Both the position numbers and the translations under genes were made by a program. Shown here in pieces: positions 9,607 to 17,855 of a stretch of DNA of 64,000 nucleotides; the first letter of the stretch is position 1; every line of letters begins with the position of its first letter. The notes under the pieces were generated by a model that was not told where the DNA came from, did not search any database, and was given only the letters and a program-made list of their open reading frames with translations. Origin of the DNA: an uncultured Acidobacteriota bacterium (lineage in GTDB: Bacteria > Acidobacteriota > Terriglobia > Bryobacterales > Bryobacteraceae); NCBI GenBank assembly GCA_902825945.1, contig CADECY010000009.1:87490-151489 (forward strand), given 5' to 3'.

Positions 9607-9610
9607 TCGA

Positions 9611-10789
9611 ATGAAACTGCAAACGAAGGCGGTCCACGCGGGCGACCGCAAGAAGGCTAACCCCGCGATCCCGGTCACCACGCCGATCGTCACCGCGTCG
9701 AGCTACAGCTACGAGCGGATGGAAACGCTCGACCAGGTGTTCGCCGAGGAAGTGGACGGCTACTGTTACGCCCGCTACGACAATCCCACCGCGCATGCTC
9801 TCGAGGAACTGGTTACTGAGCTCGAAAGCGGCAGCGGCGCGCTCGCGACCTGTTCCGGCATGACCGCGCTGCAGATCGCGATTCAGGCGGCGCTCACGGA
9901 CCGGCGGCGGTCGATTGTCGCGGCGAACGCGCTCTACGGCGCGACCATCAAGCAGTTGATGACGGTGTTCGAACCGATGGGCGTGGATGTCCGCTGGGTG
10001 GACATCAGCAACGCGGCTGCCGTCGAAGCGGCGATCACCGAGTCGCGCCCCGGATGCGTGTTGATGGAGACCATATCGAATCCGTTGCTGCGCGTGGGCG
10101 ACATCCGAAAAATCGCCGAGCGGACTCGCGCGGCGGGTGGCGCGCTGGTGGTCGACAACACGTTCGCCACACCGTTGATGTGCCGGCCGCTCGAGCTCGG
10201 CGCGGCGTACTCCGTCCACAGCCTGACGAAGTACCTGGCCGGACATGGCGACGTACTCGGCGGTATCGTCGTGAGCGACGAGGCGAACCTGGCCGTGTTG
10301 CGCTCTCTCGGCAAAATGCTCGGGCCGAATCTCGGTCCGTTCGAATCGTATCTGACCATGCGCGGCATCAAGACATTCCCCCTGCGGATGGAGCGCCAAT
10401 GCGCGAACGCCGTGAAGGTCGCGGCCGCGCTGCGCCAGCATCCGCGCGTCGCCAAGGTCAACTTCCTCGACGATCCCGCCCATCCCGACGCGGCCATGAT
10501 CGCGTCCCTCTTTCCAGTGGGCCTGTTCGGTGCGATCGTCAGCTTCGAGATCGCCGGCGCCGGCCGTGAGCAGGTCTTCGAGATGATGAACCGCCTGAAG
10601 CTCGTGGTCAAGGGCACCTCTCTTGGAGATGTCCACTCGCTGATGCTCTATCCCGCGATGAGTTCGCACCGGGATCTCGCGCCGAAGCAAAGGCAGCGCC
10701 TGGGAATTTCCGATGGACTGGTCCGGCTGTCGGTGGGGATCGAGGCGGCCGAGGATGTGATCGAGGATCTGGTCCAGGCGCTGGCGTAA
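9611..10789 (+). CDS. Trans-sulfuration PLP enzyme (cystathionine gamma-synthase / gamma-lyase / methionine gamma-lyase family)
   Basis: A 392-residue Cys/Met-metabolism PLP enzyme (fold type I). Family motifs include KAVHAGDRK at the N-terminus, YARYDNPT, ATCSGMTAL, ETISNPLL, VVDNTFATP and the PLP-lysine segment SVHSLTKYLAGHGDVLGG, in which K207 is the predicted Schiff-base lysine; GTSLGDVHSL lies near the C-terminus. Substrate choice within the family (cystathionine synthesis, cleavage or methionine degradation) cannot be settled by eye. The start is the ATG four bases after the cysS stop. The pairing with cysS suggests a shared role in cysteine supply. Confidence 0.88.
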   Translation: MKLQTKAVHAGDRKKANPAIPVTTPIVTASSYSYERMETLDQVFAEEVDGYCYARYDNPTAHALEELVTELESGSGALATCSGMTALQIAIQAALTDRRRSIVAANALYGATIKQLMTVFEPMGVDVRWVDISNAAAVEAAITESRPGCVLMETISNPLLRVGDIRKIAERTRAAGGALVVDNTFATPLMCRPLELGAAYSVHSLTKYLAGHGDVLGGIVVSDEANLAVLRSLGKMLGPNLGPFESYLTMRGIKTFPLRMERQCANAVKVAAALRQHPRVAKVNFLDDPAHPDAAMIASLFPVGLFGAIVSFEIAGAGREQVFEMMNRLKLVVKGTSLGDVHSLMLYPAMSSHRDLAPKQRQRLGISDGLVRLSVGIEAAEDVIEDLVQALA

Positions 10790-10858
10790 GCTCGGGCGGG
10801 TACTACGCCGGCAATCCTCGCGTGCAGTCCCGAGTTTCGAGAGCCGTAAAATAAGATC

Positions 10859-11047
10859 ATGGAGAAAATCGCACGAGTCTTCAGCAGCTTCGAGGAGGCT
10901 GAGGAGGCCGACATTCAGGAAGACCGGCGCATGACTCCCGAACAGCGAATCTCGATCGTACTCGAATTGCAGGCAAGAGCATACCCCGATGCAGCTCAAC
11001 AAGGATTTGCGCGAGTTTATCGAATTGTTGAACGCGAACGCAGTTGA
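10859..11047 (+). CDS. Small conserved protein paired with a nucleotidyltransferase
   Basis: A 62-residue protein, acidic near its N-terminus (ARVFSSFEEAEEADIQEDRR) and then MTPEQRISIVLEL, ending in FARVYRIVERERS. I recognise this pattern as a small family without assigned function that is often encoded directly before nucleotidyltransferase-like genes. The 3' end overlaps the downstream nucleotidyltransferase by 59 bases in another frame, so the two are almost certainly co-translated. An antitoxin or folding-partner role is inferred from size and position only. Confidence 0.7.
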   Translation: MEKIARVFSSFEEAEEADIQEDRRMTPEQRISIVLELQARAYPDAAQQGFARVYRIVERERS

Positions 11048-11438
11048 CTATGTGATCGTGGGCGGCTTCGCGGTCGCTTGGCATGGGTACCCTCGCTTCA
11101 CTGCCGACATCGATGTGTTGATACGTCCGTCGATCGGGAATGCTGAATCGATCGTCAAGACACTCCGGGATTTCGGGTTCGCAGGTTTGGGGATCTCCGC
11201 GGACGATCTGTCCCGGCCTGGCCAGGTTGTGCAACTCGGAGCGAAACCTAATCGGATCGACTTGATCACCTCTCTCGAAGGGGTCACGCTCGATGACGTG
11301 TGGGCGAAGCGCGTCGCCGGTGCAATTGACGGTGTACCGGTGACGTTCATCGGGCGGGAGGAACTGATCCGCAACAAAGAGCATGTCGGAAGGCCGCAGG
11401 ATCTGGCTGACGCAAGCGCACTCCGGAAGCGAACCTGA
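10989..11438 (+). CDS. Nucleotidyltransferase-fold protein (MNT/AbiEii-like)
   Basis: A 149-residue protein with a pol-beta-type nucleotidyltransferase core. DYVIVGGFAVAWHGYPRFT contains the glycine motif, and TADIDVLIRP contains the paired acidic residues (D-x-D) that would bind metal. IDLITSLEG offers a third acidic residue. This resembles nucleotidyltransferases of AbiEii/MNT-type toxin-antitoxin pairs, but no HEPN partner is present. The partner here is the overlapping small acidic protein just upstream. Whether it transfers AMP or CMP to RNA or protein, or is a housekeeping enzyme, cannot be told from sequence. Confidence 0.75.
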   Translation: MQLNKDLREFIELLNANAVDYVIVGGFAVAWHGYPRFTADIDVLIRPSIGNAESIVKTLRDFGFAGLGISADDLSRPGQVVQLGAKPNRIDLITSLEGVTLDDVWAKRVAGAIDGVPVTFIGREELIRNKEHVGRPQDLADASALRKRT

Positions 11439-11470
11439 ATCGGTTGCCGCGGCCGCACTTTCGTAGACTA

Positions 11471-12649
11471 CTAACGGGCGCCGGGCGTTCCGGACCCGCC
11501 ATAGAACCAGGACTTGTCGACCACAGCGACCCGAAGATCGATCACATCCTGCATCGCCCAGTTCGGCAGGTATTCGCAGGTCCAATAGTTGAGGATCGCT
11601 TTGCCCTTCTTCGTGAAGCGGCAACCCGGATTCGAGAACGCCCGTTTCGGATCCGTTTCGATATCGCGCAGGTGCTGCCACGTTTTTCCGTTGTCCTTCG
11701 AAATGGCCGCCGTGAGCGGGCTGCGCTTGCCGTAGTGCGACTTGAACTTCGGATCGTAGGAGTGATTCCAGATCATCAGCAGGTCGCTCGTGCCGGGGAT
11801 CCGCGTCAGTTCCGGGCACGACTCCGGCGAGGTCAAGCCGCTTGGGCGAGCCGGGCTCCATGTCGCTCCGTCGTCGTCCGACTCCGACAGGTAGAGCCTG
11901 CCGAGTTGATTCCGCATGACCATCAGCACCCGGCCCGTGGCGGTCTGTTCGACATGCGGTTCCATCGCCCCGCGCTTCGGCAGTTCGATACGCGACTCCG
12001 ACACCCGCCACGTCCGTCCATCGTCGTCGCTGTAGAGCATGGCGGCGGCGTAAGGACCGGTCTCCGCTGGCTTACCCGCGACCGGCGGACTCGCCGGTAA
12101 CAGTAGCCGGCCGGAGGCCAGTCTCTTCACCGTCGCATTGCACAACGCGAAATCGCGTCCCCGGACGAATTCCGTCATCGGCGAGAACGTTCGGCCTCCG
12201 TCAGCCGACTTCCAGACATGATTGGTCAGCGATCCCGGCCGGTGCTGCCGTATGAAGATCAGAAGGATGCCTCCGTCCTTTGCGGCGATGAGATTCGGCG
12301 AATAGACATTGACGTCACCCGGTGCCGTTTCGGTGATCACACGATGCCGGCCCCACGTCAAGCCGCCATCAGAGGATTCCTGAGCGGCCAGCCGAGTCTT
12401 GGCGAAGTCGCTCCCATCGCCCGAGAACTCCATATAGACCAGCAGCAGCCTTCCATCGGCGAGTTCGATCACATCGCCCTCGCCCTTCCGGGTGAAGTCG
12501 CGCGTGCTCTTGGCCACCGTGACGATGTGCTTTCCGGATTCCTGGGCCTCGGCCTTGCCCTGCGGAAACGTGCAGAAGATCAACCCGATGGCGATCCAAC
12601 CGGCCACCCTGCCCGAGTATCCGGATCTCGCCCGGCGATTGGTGCTCAC
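11471..12649 (-). CDS. Secreted sialidase-like six-bladed propeller (BNR/Asp-box) protein
   Basis: A 392-residue exported protein. The hydrophobic N-terminal stretch (GWIAIGLIFCTFPQGKAEAQ) is a signal peptide. Five Asp-box motifs are visible (S-x-D-x-G-x-T-W type): SSDGGLTWGR, SADGGRTFS, SDDDGRTWRV, SDDDGATWS and SKDNGKTWQ, the hallmark of the sialidase fold. Many members of the family in acidobacteria and planctomycetes act on other sugars or are uncharacterised, so true sialidase activity is not claimed. The DUF4350 gene lies 46 bases upstream on the same strand. Confidence 0.82.
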   Translation of the reverse strand: MSTNRRARSGYSGRVAGWIAIGLIFCTFPQGKAEAQESGKHIVTVAKSTRDFTRKGEGDVIELADGRLLLVYMEFSGDGSDFAKTRLAAQESSDGGLTWGRHRVITETAPGDVNVYSPNLIAAKDGGILLIFIRQHRPGSLTNHVWKSADGGRTFSPMTEFVRGRDFALCNATVKRLASGRLLLPASPPVAGKPAETGPYAAAMLYSDDDGRTWRVSESRIELPKRGAMEPHVEQTATGRVLMVMRNQLGRLYLSESDDDGATWSPARPSGLTSPESCPELTRIPGTSDLLMIWNHSYDPKFKSHYGKRSPLTAAISKDNGKTWQHLRDIETDPKRAFSNPGCRFTKKGKAILNYWTCEYLPNWAMQDVIDLRVAVVDKSWFYGGSGTPGAR

Positions 12650-12695
12650 AGGGTCATTATCGCTCCCCTTTCGGTTGGACGAGTCAAGCGCGAAC

Positions 12696-13460
12696 TCAAA
12701 TCAACCGCGACAACCAATGCGCCACGTTCAACGCGAACTGAGCGTTGTCCGCTCCCGTCGTATTGATCCCCAGCCGTTCGCCATTCACCCGCCGTGCCGC
12801 GAACGCGTCCGCATCCGTCAAAACCACCACGCGCCCACCCCCTGATTCGATCGCGATCGCCCTCGACCGCGCCAACTCGACCGCCGGCGCTGTCCCCCGC
12901 AGCGAAAGCCCCGCGAACAGGAACAAATGCTGCACCGGATGGTCGTACTTCTCGCGTCCGGTCCACACCGGATGACTCGGCGCGGACCGGTCGATACCCG
13001 CCGGCTCGGTCGTTTCGCCCACCTCGGCTCCGAACAGCGCCGCCAGCGGACGCGCCGCCGGCGATCCGGCCACCAGCAGAAGTCCGCCGCCTTCGGCTAC
13101 CCAGTTCCGCAGCGCACCCACCTCCTCAGCGTCGAACCGCGCAGCCGGATTCGCGATCACCAGCACTTGGCATGGCTCGAGCAGGTCGCGAAACAGCCGC
13201 TGCCGTCCGCGCGACACGCGATAGCCGTCCCGCGCGTAGAGTTTCGCGAGCGGCGCGTAAGCTCCCTGCGCGGTGTGCGTGTTGGCGTGGGCCTCGTCGA
13301 TCAGCAGTTGCGGACCGCGCCGGCCGTAGCCGGGCCGCTGTACCCAGGGCACGTACGACGTGTCCGCATCGCGTGGCGGAGTGAAGATCCACACCAGTCC
13401 CACGGCCGCCAGACCCATTCCGAGCCAGAAGGTGAAGCGGAGACGGGGATGGTCACGCAT
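12696..13460 (-). CDS. DUF4350 membrane-anchored protein
   Basis: A 254-residue protein with one N-terminal membrane anchor (FTFWLGMGLAAVGLVWIF), followed by a DUF4350-type domain: LLIDEAHANTHTAQGAYAPL, LVIANPAARFDAEEVGAL, LRNWVAEGGGLLLVAGSPAA and VVVLTDADAFAA. The fold resembles a glutamine-amidotransferase-like Rossmann domain without an obvious nucleophile cysteine. In other genomes DUF4350 proteins sit beside ABC exporters, and here an ABC ATPase/permease pair is transcribed divergently from an 80-base intergenic region. The domain would be periplasmic. Molecular function is unknown. Confidence 0.75.
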   Translation of the reverse strand: MRDHPRLRFTFWLGMGLAAVGLVWIFTPPRDADTSYVPWVQRPGYGRRGPQLLIDEAHANTHTAQGAYAPLAKLYARDGYRVSRGRQRLFRDLLEPCQVLVIANPAARFDAEEVGALRNWVAEGGGLLLVAGSPAARPLAALFGAEVGETTEPAGIDRSAPSHPVWTGREKYDHPVQHLFLFAGLSLRGTAPAVELARSRAIAIESGGGRVVVLTDADAFAARRVNGERLGINTTGADNAQFALNVAHWLSRLI

Positions 13461-13489
13461 GCCTCCGATTAGACACCACTCGCGAAAGA

Positions 13490-13510
13490 AAGTTCCAGCG
13501 GCGGGAACTT
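13490..13510. promoter_or_regulatory. Inverted repeat in the divergent DUF4350/ABC promoter region
   Basis: Two perfect 7-base arms, AAGTTCC and GGAACTT, are separated by seven bases in the 80-base divergent intergenic region. The spacing suits a dimeric regulator, but no regulator gene is adjacent, so an operator role is only a possibility. Confidence 0.35.
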
Positions 13511-13540
13511 CCGGCGGCCGATCGGCGTCTGAGACGAACG

Positions 13541-14305
13541 ATGCTCGAGGTGCGCAATCTGGTCAAAGAGTACAACCGCATTGCGGCGGTTGACGATGTC
13601 AGCTTCTCGATCCAGCCCGGCGAAATTCTCGGCTACCTCGGCCCGAACGGCGCCGGCAAGAGCACCACGGTCAAGATCCTCACGGGTCTGATCGAGGCGA
13701 CCTCCGGCAAGGTCTACTTCGAGGGCGCCGACGTCAGCAAGGATATGGTTCCGTTCCAGCGCCGCTTCGGATACGTGCCCGAGGAAGCTCACGTCTATCC
13801 GCATCTCGGCGGACGCGAGTACCTGCAACTCGTGGGCCGGTTGCGCGGGCTTCCACGCGAACCGCTCGATCGCCGTATGGACGAACTCCTGCGCCAGTTC
13901 GGACTTTGGGAAGATCGCCACTCTCCACTCTCCTCGTATTCGAAAGGGATGAGGCAGAAGATCCTCCTTTCAGGCGCGCTGCTGCACGATCCGGATCTGC
14001 TGATCCTCGACGAGCCCTTCTCCGGCCTTGACGTCACCACCGCGGTGGTCCTGCGAACGCTTCTGCATCGGCTCGCCTCGGCGGGCAAGATGATCCTCTA
14101 CAGCTCGCACGTCCTGGAAGTGGTGGAACGGGTCTGCACGCGCGTCGTGATCCTGCGCAAGGGCAAGGTCGTCGCGCACGATCGTGTGGAGCGGCTGCGC
14201 GAGATGCTGAGTGAAGGATCGCTAGAAGGTGTGTTCGCGCAGGTCACCGGACAGGAAGATCCCGAGATCCGCGCGGGCCGGATCATCGAGGCGATGCGGC
14301 TCTGA
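13541..14305 (+). CDS. ABC transporter ATP-binding protein (ABC-2 exporter type)
   Basis: A 254-residue ABC ATPase. Walker A is GPNGAGKST (residues 34-42), the signature is SYSKGMRQKI (132-141), a slightly altered LSGGQ as is usual for CcmA/NatA-type ATPases, and Walker B is LLILDEPFSGLD (153-164), with the switch histidine in YSSHVLEVVERV. It would energise export through the 12-segment membrane protein encoded two bases downstream. The substrate is unknown. The C-terminal 30 residues (EGSLEGVFAQVTG) are typical of ABC-2 drug/antibiotic-type ATPases. Confidence 0.92.
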   Translation: MLEVRNLVKEYNRIAAVDDVSFSIQPGEILGYLGPNGAGKSTTVKILTGLIEATSGKVYFEGADVSKDMVPFQRRFGYVPEEAHVYPHLGGREYLQLVGRLRGLPREPLDRRMDELLRQFGLWEDRHSPLSSYSKGMRQKILLSGALLHDPDLLILDEPFSGLDVTTAVVLRTLLHRLASAGKMILYSSHVLEVVERVCTRVVILRKGKVVAHDRVERLREMLSEGSLEGVFAQVTGQEDPEIRAGRIIEAMRL

Positions 14306-14307
14306 CC

Positions 14308-16056
14308 ATGCGTCAGCGGATCGAGCGTTGGCGGGAGTGGAACGAGCGGACCCACGGGGCCGGGTTCGAGCTGCGCCGGCACTTCTTCCGCCGCTTCTTC
14401 GATAGCGACTTGGTCAGCGCCCCTGGGCAATGGCGCATGGTCGCGGCCGGTGTGATCGGAATCTTCGGATCGATCTCGCTCGCGGTTACGCAGTCCTACT
14501 ATTCGAAATACCTCGCGCTGCTCGAACTCGACTCGGGTGAGCCATACCGGCTGGCGATGGTCGCCGATCATCTCTTCTTCATCACGTTGTCGATGCTGCT
14601 CGCGGGTCTCTTCACCGCGCTCCAATGGACCTCGCTTTTCCCCGGCCTGCGCGACTATCTCGCTCTAGCCGGTCTGCCGCTCCGCCCGCGCCAGATCTTC
14701 CTCGCCAAGGCGGCCGCGCTGCTCGCCTTCGCCGGTGGATTCATCCTCGCCGTCAATCTGCTGCCCGCGTTCATGCTGGCGGCGGTATCGCAAGGCCGCT
14801 ATCAGCGAGCTGGATTCCTGGGCGCGGTCTCGCTGCTTTTGGCGGCGTTTCTCGCGGGCCTGTTCGCGTTCTTCGTTCTCGTGGCGTTGCAGGGAGTGCT
14901 GTTGAACCTCGTGCCGCACCGCTGGTTCACCGCGGTGTCGCTCGCGCTACAGGGCGTGCTGCTCCTCGTGTTTCTCTGCGGAATTCCGCTCGCGCTCTCG
15001 ATCCCGGGATTCTACTGGGCGATGGATCAGCGGCCGGACTTCGCTGTCTGGCTCCCGCCGGCTTGGTTTCTGGCGCTCGATCAAACGATCCTGGGCAATC
15101 GCGAACCGTTCGTCGTGCAACTCGCCCGTGTGGGAATCGCCGCTCCGGCCGCCGCGGGCCTAGCGGCGGCAACGGTTTACATCTGGAGCTATTGGCACCA
15201 TCGCGTGGGCGTGCTCGAAACACCGGCCGAACCGCCGAATCCCGTGGTGCGATTCGCGAGCCTCCGCGCGCGCATCCAGGATTGGGTAGTTCCGAGGCCC
15301 GAGGAACAGGCCGTCTTCTCGTTCATGGCGAAGACGCTCGCCCGCTCCGGCCATCATCGCCTGGTGCTGACGGCCTACGCCGGAATCGCGGTAGCGATCC
15401 TGATCACCACGTTCGCTTGGCTCGCCCTCGGGCCCGGCTTCCGCGGGTTCCGCGTGAGGACCTTCGCGCTGCAGCAGGCCGCCGTTTCGATCCCGCTCGC
15501 GCTTTCGCTGTTTTTGCTCACGGGCTTGCGCTATCTGTTCCGCCTCCCGGTGGAACTGCGCGCCAATTGGGTCTTTCGCGTCTATGAAGGCGGAAGCCGC
15601 CGCCATTTCCTCGACGCGGTGGAGCGATTCCTCGTGTGGCTCGGCATCGTGCCCGTGGCCGCGATCACGATTCCGGCGGACCTTGCCCTGCTCGGCTGGA
15701 GGGACGGGATCGTTGCGTCCGCGCTCGCCCTGATGACCGCGCTGATTCTCGCCGAACTGATGCTTTACCAATTCGACCGCGTCCCGTTCACCTGCTCCTA
15801 CCTGCCGGGCAAACGCAATCTCGTCGAGACCATGCTGATGTTCGGCGCGGGCACCGCGATCTACATCACGATTCTCAGCTCGGTCATCGCGGCCTGTCTG
15901 CCAGAGCCGGCACTCGCGCTGACGTTCTTCGGATTGCTGCTCGCCGGCTGGGCCTACCTGCGCGCGGCCCGTCTGGACGGCGCGATGATGGGCAAGATCG
16001 AGTACGAGGAAGAGATGGAGCCGGTGGTCAGGACGCTCGACCTCTTCGGGACATAG
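14308..16056 (+). CDS. ABC-2-type permease, large integral membrane protein
   Basis: A 582-residue protein with about a dozen hydrophobic segments, for example VAAGVIGIFGSISLAVTQ, LFFITLSMLLAGLFTALQ, VLLLVFLCGIPLALSI and AGTAIYITILSSVIAACL. It begins two bases after the ABC ATPase and has no recognisable catalytic motif, so it is assigned as the membrane partner of that exporter by context. A long hydrophilic loop (around residues 315-350) divides two membrane halves. Its 3' end overlaps the convergent gene by 29 bases. Confidence 0.75.
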   Translation: MRQRIERWREWNERTHGAGFELRRHFFRRFFDSDLVSAPGQWRMVAAGVIGIFGSISLAVTQSYYSKYLALLELDSGEPYRLAMVADHLFFITLSMLLAGLFTALQWTSLFPGLRDYLALAGLPLRPRQIFLAKAAALLAFAGGFILAVNLLPAFMLAAVSQGRYQRAGFLGAVSLLLAAFLAGLFAFFVLVALQGVLLNLVPHRWFTAVSLALQGVLLLVFLCGIPLALSIPGFYWAMDQRPDFAVWLPPAWFLALDQTILGNREPFVVQLARVGIAAPAAAGLAAATVYIWSYWHHRVGVLETPAEPPNPVVRFASLRARIQDWVVPRPEEQAVFSFMAKTLARSGHHRLVLTAYAGIAVAILITTFAWLALGPGFRGFRVRTFALQQAAVSIPLALSLFLLTGLRYLFRLPVELRANWVFRVYEGGSRRHFLDAVERFLVWLGIVPVAAITIPADLALLGWRDGIVASALALMTALILAELMLYQFDRVPFTCSYLPGKRNLVETMLMFGAGTAIYITILSSVIAACLPEPALALTFFGLLLAGWAYLRAARLDGAMMGKIEYEEEMEPVVRTLDLFGT

Positions 16057-17035
16057 ATCGCCGGTACGTTTCGATTTTCCCGCCTGGGTACGCGAACCGC
16101 GCCGAGATCCGGTCCAACGGCGCCCGCGCACGCCCGTTCTTTCGAAGCGAAAGCAGGTACGCAACCGCTGCCGCGATCTTATCATGCGTCATGGTGTCAC
16201 TCGGGAACGCAAACAACAGCTCAGTCCACTTGGCGTCGAGTTCCGGATCATCGCATCCGATCGAACACCAGACCAGGTTCTTCAGAATGTGGCTGCCAGC
16301 CGCGGTCAACCCGAGACCCGCTCCAGTCAACGCAGAGCCCAGACATGCCTTCATGCGTTCCGCGAAATCTTCAATCCGGGGTGGATCCCATTTCTTGGGC
16401 GGCTCCACAGCGACGGTGTGGCGAAAGCTCTGAGACAGCGCGAGCCACCGCGATCGTTCGGCCTTGGGCATCCCGCACATGGATTCGCGGATGGCCGAAG
16501 TGACGCAGCGGCTCCATTCGTGGCTTGGGCGGAGATCCTGCCAAAGAATCACCCCGATCTTGCCCTTCACGTCCTGCGCGACCACACCGCGTGAGTGACG
16601 CAGTGATTCCCGGTAGGCGCGGAGCGAGGCGAACAACTCGTTCGTGTACGGCGTGCCGCGGAAGTGCGCGAGCGCCAATTCGAGCGGAGGCTTCACGTCC
16701 GTCCCGTGCCCGCAGGTGTGATAGGCAGTCCGCAGGATCGCACAGGCCTCCTCAGCCGAGGGCGAGATCCCGAGCCGATAGACGTGGGTAGTCAGTTCAT
16801 TCAGCGCGAAGCTCCGGTCCAGGCACGTGCCCGCGCTTTCAACCCGACACGCACGATACCGTCTGAGGATTTCGAGCAGCATCGGAACGCGCTCGGGTCC
16901 AGGTACCGAAGCCCAGAAGCGTGCGTACCGATCTTCTTTCTCCTTCCATGCCGCCATCGGGTCCGGACAATCGGAAAGAAACGCGTCGAGCGGGCGCATG
17001 CCCGGTTTATCGGCAACCGCCGTTTGACACTCCAT
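16028..17035 (-). CDS. Hypothetical cysteine-rich cytoplasmic protein
   Basis: I do not recognise this protein of about 335 residues. It has no signal peptide or membrane segment, is mainly helical in character, and contains scattered cysteines (HTCGHGTD, RESMCGMPKAERS, LVWCSIGCDDPELD). The chosen ATG (MECQTAVADK) avoids overlapping the whole rpmH promoter; an in-frame GTG at 17068 would extend it by 11 residues and an ATG at 16999 would shorten it. It sits divergently beside rpmH, where dnaA often lies. Its 3' end overlaps the ABC permease gene by 29 bases. Confidence 0.55.
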   Translation of the reverse strand: MECQTAVADKPGMRPLDAFLSDCPDPMAAWKEKEDRYARFWASVPGPERVPMLLEILRRYRACRVESAGTCLDRSFALNELTTHVYRLGISPSAEEACAILRTAYHTCGHGTDVKPPLELALAHFRGTPYTNELFASLRAYRESLRHSRGVVAQDVKGKIGVILWQDLRPSHEWSRCVTSAIRESMCGMPKAERSRWLALSQSFRHTVAVEPPKKWDPPRIEDFAERMKACLGSALTGAGLGLTAAGSHILKNLVWCSIGCDDPELDAKWTELLFAFPSDTMTHDKIAAAVAYLLSLRKNGRARAPLDRISARFAYPGGKIETYRRSMSRRGRAS

Positions 17036-17053
17036 GCCACCCGTACCTATACT
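17024..17053 (+). promoter_or_regulatory. Sigma70-type promoter of the rpmH operon
   Basis: TTGACA (17024-17029) and TATACT (17048-17053) are separated by 18 bases, a near-consensus housekeeping promoter. Transcription would start near 17060, leaving a leader of roughly 65 bases before the rpmH ATG. The -35 box lies inside the first codons of the opposing gene. Confidence 0.7.
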
Positions 17054-17055
17054 AA

Positions 17056-17079
17056 GAGTTCGGGTCACTCCCGAAACTC
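17056..17079. other. Imperfect inverted repeat in the rpmH leader
   Basis: GAGTTCGGG and CCCGAAACTC can pair around a five-base loop with one bulged base. It lies at the predicted transcription start of rpmH and could be a 5' mRNA stem or a protein site; no further support was seen. Confidence 0.3.
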
Positions 17080-17126
17080 CACTCTTCGTGCGCCCGATCG
17101 TTCCGTCCCCGGCGCAGTAGTTCCAT

Positions 17127-17303
17127 ATGCCAAAACGTACATTTCAACCGAACAATCGGAAACGCGCCAAGACTCACGGGTTTATGGCCCGCATGGAGTC
17201 CAAAGACGGTCGCGACGTGTTGTCCCGCCGCCGGGCCAAGGGCCGCTGGAAGCTCACCGTCAGCGACGAGAGAGCGGTCCGGTACGCCAAGCTCACCAAC
17301 TGA
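17127..17303 (+). CDS. rpmH: 50S ribosomal protein L34
   Basis: A 58-residue basic protein beginning [19 protein letters not shown] and continuing [20 protein letters not shown], the nearly invariant L34 sequence. It is a structural protein of the large ribosomal subunit. It is somewhat longer than the usual 44-50 residues because of a C-terminal tail ([13 protein letters not shown]). It is the first gene of the conserved rpmH-rnpA-yidD-yidC-jag-mnmE block and has a consensus-like promoter upstream. Confidence 0.97.
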   Translation: MPKRTFQPNNRKRAKTHGFMARMESKDGRDVLSRRRAKGRWKLTVSDERAVRYAKLTN

Positions 17304-17331
17304 TCTCGGGTTCCCAAAATCCCGGAGATTA

Positions 17332-17658
17332 CTGAAAAGAAGTCAGTTCCGCCGGGTCTACGATCAAGGAATCCGCGTGAACAGCGCGTCATTTTCGGTC
17401 TTCTATTTGCGGCGGGATCCGAGCGAATCCCCGGACACCGAAGGTCCACGCGCCGGTTTCACTACACCCCGCGCGCTCGGCAAGGCGCACGACCGCAACC
17501 GCATCCGCCGCCGGATGCGGGAAGCCGTTCGCCACGAACTCTCCAATGCCGACCCAGCGGTCGACTTCATCTTCCATCCCCGCCGCAATGCGCTCGATGC
17601 GCCCATTCCGAGCCTCCGGCGCGAACTGGAGAAGGTGTTCCTCAAATGCCGAACCTGA
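17332..17658 (+). CDS. rnpA: Ribonuclease P protein component, probable CTG start
   Basis: RnpA is the protein subunit of RNase P, which matures tRNA 5' ends. The family N-terminus ([17 protein letters not shown]) and the RNR signature ([17 protein letters not shown]) are both in one open frame. However, the first ATG/GTG/TTG in that frame is GTG at 17377, which would remove the conserved FRRVY segment. Reading upstream into rpmH I find no standard start. CTG at 17332 has GGAG four bases upstream and yields a 108-residue protein, close to normal. The coding end overlaps yidD by 13 bases. Identity is certain; the start codon is not. Confidence 0.88.
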   Translation: MKRSQFRRVYDQGIRVNSASFSVFYLRRDPSESPDTEGPRAGFTTPRALGKAHDRNRIRRRMREAVRHELSNADPAVDFIFHPRRNALDAPIPSLRRELEKVFLKCRT

Positions 17659-17855
17659 TCGTGGCGGCACTCGTTGGTTATAAGCGATGGATCTCGCCGA
17701 TGCTCCCGTCGGCCTGCCGCTTCCATCCCACTTGCTCGGACTACATGCGCGAGGCCGTGGAACGCCACGGTTCGGTGCGCGGTGTCCTGATGGGTCTCCA
17801 CCGGCTCTGCAAGTGCCATCCTCTGCACCAAGGCGGTTTCGACCCCGTACCATGA
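17646..17855 (+). CDS. yidD: Membrane protein insertion efficiency factor
   Basis: A 69-residue YidD protein, which associates with the inner membrane and aids YidC-dependent insertion. The typical motif is visible: [20 protein letters not shown] followed by [11 protein letters not shown], and [18 protein letters not shown], with its conserved cysteines. The start overlaps the rnpA end and the stop overlaps the yidC ATG (ATGA), so translation is probably coupled along the operon. Confidence 0.95.
   Translation: MPNLIVAALVGYKRWISPMLPSACRFHPTCSDYMREAVERHGSVRGVLMGLHRLCKCHPLHQGGFDPVP

Noticed and set aside
10790..10858. A CTCGGG/CCCGAG stem after the trans-sulfuration gene as a terminator
   Set aside because: The loop would be over 30 bases and no T-run follows.
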